24,541 bases of DNA from an uncultured Rubellimicrobium sp. (GTDB lineage: Bacteria; Pseudomonadota; Alphaproteobacteria; Rhodobacterales; Rhodobacteraceae), in contig CADCUU010000300.1 of NCBI GenBank assembly GCA_902805995.1, positions 1 to 24,541 of the forward strand, written 5' to 3'. Below are positions 23,637 to 24,541 of this stretch, piece after piece; positions within the stretch are counted from its first letter, which is position 1; each line of letters starts with the position of its first letter. Position numbers and translations under genes: made by a program. The notes under the pieces were generated by a model that made no database searches, was not told where the DNA came from, and saw nothing but the letters and a program-made list of their open reading frames with translations.

Positions 23637-24469
23637 GCCCGCGCGCCCTGGGCGAGCAGCGCGTCTATGGCCGATCCCCCGCCCTCCGGCGCGCCACTGG
23701 CGAGGGCCTCGAACGAGCCCTCGCCGAACATCGCCCGCCCTGCCTCCACGATCACCCGATGCGTGGCCCGCGCGAGAGCGGAGCCCAGCGAGATGCGCGC
23801 CACCCCCCCCCCGGCGAAGTCAGCGCGCGAATGGCGGGCGAAGGACCCGGCCGCCAGGGCGTTCACGGGCCGCGAGACCGACCGGCAGATCAGCGCGACA
23901 TCGTCGAAGCTCGGCGGCATGGGGAGGTAGAGGCAGTCCGCGCCAGCCTCCTCGAAGGCCCGGAGCCGTCGGAGCCCCTCATCGAGGTCGTAGGCCCCAT
24001 TCATCACCCCGTCGGCGCGGGCCACCAGCACAATGTCGCGCCCCAGCGCCCGGGCGGCGGAGGCTGCGGCCCGCACCCTCTCCACCGAGAGGTCGAAGGA
24101 ATAGGACCCGGTCCCGGGCAGGTCCGTGTCCTCGATGGACAGCCCCGCAAGCCCGGCCTCGCAGGCCAGCCGCACGGTTTCTGCCACGCCCTCCGGGTCC
24201 TGGGCATAGCCGTTCTCCAGATCCGCGCTCACCGGAAGGGGCGTCGCGGCGACGAGGTCCTGCGCATGGGCCAGCGCCTCGTCCCGGGTAATCAGGGCCC
24301 CATCGGGGAGACCGCGCGTGAAGGCAAAGCCCGCCGAGGTAGTCCCGATCGCCTCTGCCCCCAGCGCGGCGAGAAGCCGGGCAGACCCCGCGTCCCAGGC
24401 GTTGGCCAGGATGAAGGGATTGCCCGGGCGGTGGAGCGCGCGGAAGGCCGGGCCGGGGTCGTGTCTCAA
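23633..24469 (-). CDS. isocitrate lyase/phosphoenolpyruvate mutase family protein
   Basis: TIM-barrel enzyme of the PEP mutase/isocitrate lyase superfamily, 278 residues. Visible are the family opening FILANAWDAGSARLL (19-33), TTSAGFAF, the Mg-binding SADLENGY with Asp83/Glu85, SIEDTDLPG with Glu113/Asp114, and LVARADGV with Arg151/Asp153. The isocitrate-lyase KKCGH motif is absent, so it is not a true ICL; oxaloacetate/2-methylisocitrate-like C-C lyase or other alpha-keto chemistry is possible. The start is a TTG at 24469, supported by GAGGAG upstream, a normal family N-terminus and TTGA overlap with the preceding stop. A run of ten G on the coding strand (23803-23812) encodes Gly-Gly-Gly in FAGGGVARIS. 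It is coupled to the serine hydrolase downstream. Confidence 0.88.
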   Translation of the reverse strand: MRHDPGPAFRALHRPGNPFILANAWDAGSARLLAALGAEAIGTTSAGFAFTRGLPDGALITRDEALAHAQDLVAATPLPVSADLENGYAQDPEGVAETVRLACEAGLAGLSIEDTDLPGTGSYSFDLSVERVRAAASAARALGRDIVLVARADGVMNGAYDLDEGLRRLRAFEEAGADCLYLPMPPSFDDVALICRSVSRPVNALAAGSFARHSRADFAGGGVARISLGSALARATHRVIVEAGRAMFGEGSFEALASGAPEGGGSAIDALLAQGARA

Positions 24470-24541
24470 TACACCACGACTCCTCGGACGCTTTCGCCGT
24501 TGCGCATCAGCTCGAAGCCGTGGTTGATCTGCTCGAGGGGC
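24466..24541 (-). CDS. zinc-type alcohol dehydrogenase, C-terminal fragment (cut by window edge)
   Basis: Only the last 24 codons are in the window. They read PLEQINHGFELMRNG then ESVRGVVVY and a TGA stop. This is the typical C-terminus of class III-like zinc alcohol dehydrogenases (S-(hydroxymethyl)glutathione dehydrogenase and relatives). The gene continues beyond 24541. Its TGA overlaps the TTG start of the PEP-mutase-family gene (TTGA at 24466-24469), so they likely share a transcript. Catalytic and zinc-binding parts cannot be checked here. Confidence 0.75.
   Translation of the reverse strand, partial: PLEQINHGFELMRNGESVRGVVVY

Overview
The window reads as chromosomal DNA of a very GC-rich alphaproteobacterium. 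The order Rhodobacterales (Paracoccaceae/Roseobacteraceae-like) is my best guess. Reasons: the rpsO-pnp pair; an Irr-box-like palindrome in front of an mbfA gene, an alphaproteobacterial iron circuit; a non-phosphorylating-then-KDPGal galactose pathway of rhizobial/rhodobacterial type; strong G/C third-position bias; and frequent GTG starts fused to the previous stop codon. The assignment is inference from gene content; no rRNA is present. I see no tRNA, CRISPR array, insertion sequence, integrase or att-like repeat, so this looks like ordinary core-plus-metabolic chromosome and not a mobile island.

Layout. 1-2907: the RNA/translation block rpsO (S15) and pnp (PNPase), each closed by a clear hairpin terminator. 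3057-5337: an envelope cluster of two tandem Tat-signal L,D-transpeptidase (YkuD) paralogues, the second stop-start coupled to a Stealth-type polysaccharide phosphotransferase. 5376-6029 (minus): a 1-Cys peroxiredoxin, divergent from an aldehyde dehydrogenase (6137-7561). 7686-9211: a two-gene unit of a VOC ring-cleaving dioxygenase-like protein and a small serine esterase, resembling the MhqO/MhqD quinone-detoxification pair of Bacillus. 9384-14690 (minus): a five-gene galactoside catabolic operon, transcribed galactose-dehydrogenase-like SDR, dgoK, dgoA, SMP-30 lactonase, GH42 beta-galactosidase. It is divergent from an MFS transporter (14884-16128) across an intergenic region that carries a 17-bp palindrome. 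The expected galactonate dehydratase and any regulator are not in the window.

16201-21006 (minus) holds two sets of genes. EamA transporter, HAD phosphatase and ornithine-cyclodeaminase-family genes form a tightly coupled three-gene unit. Upstream of it lie a NYN-LOTUS protein, mbfA (ferritin-like/VIT1 iron exporter) and a YaiI/YqxD protein. mbfA has a near-ideal Irr-box palindrome placed between a predicted -35 and -10, and that promoter would give a leaderless message. 21130-24541: a PGM1-related ATP-grasp ligase (+) converges on a cytosolic SxxK serine hydrolase (-), and the two genes share one palindromic CTAG as both stop codons. The hydrolase is coupled to a PEP mutase/isocitrate lyase-family gene, itself coupled to the C-terminal end of a zinc alcohol dehydrogenase cut by the window edge.

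The least explained parts are the ATP-grasp/serine-hydrolase block at the right end and the iron-exporter gene sandwiched between two PIN-like putative nucleases.
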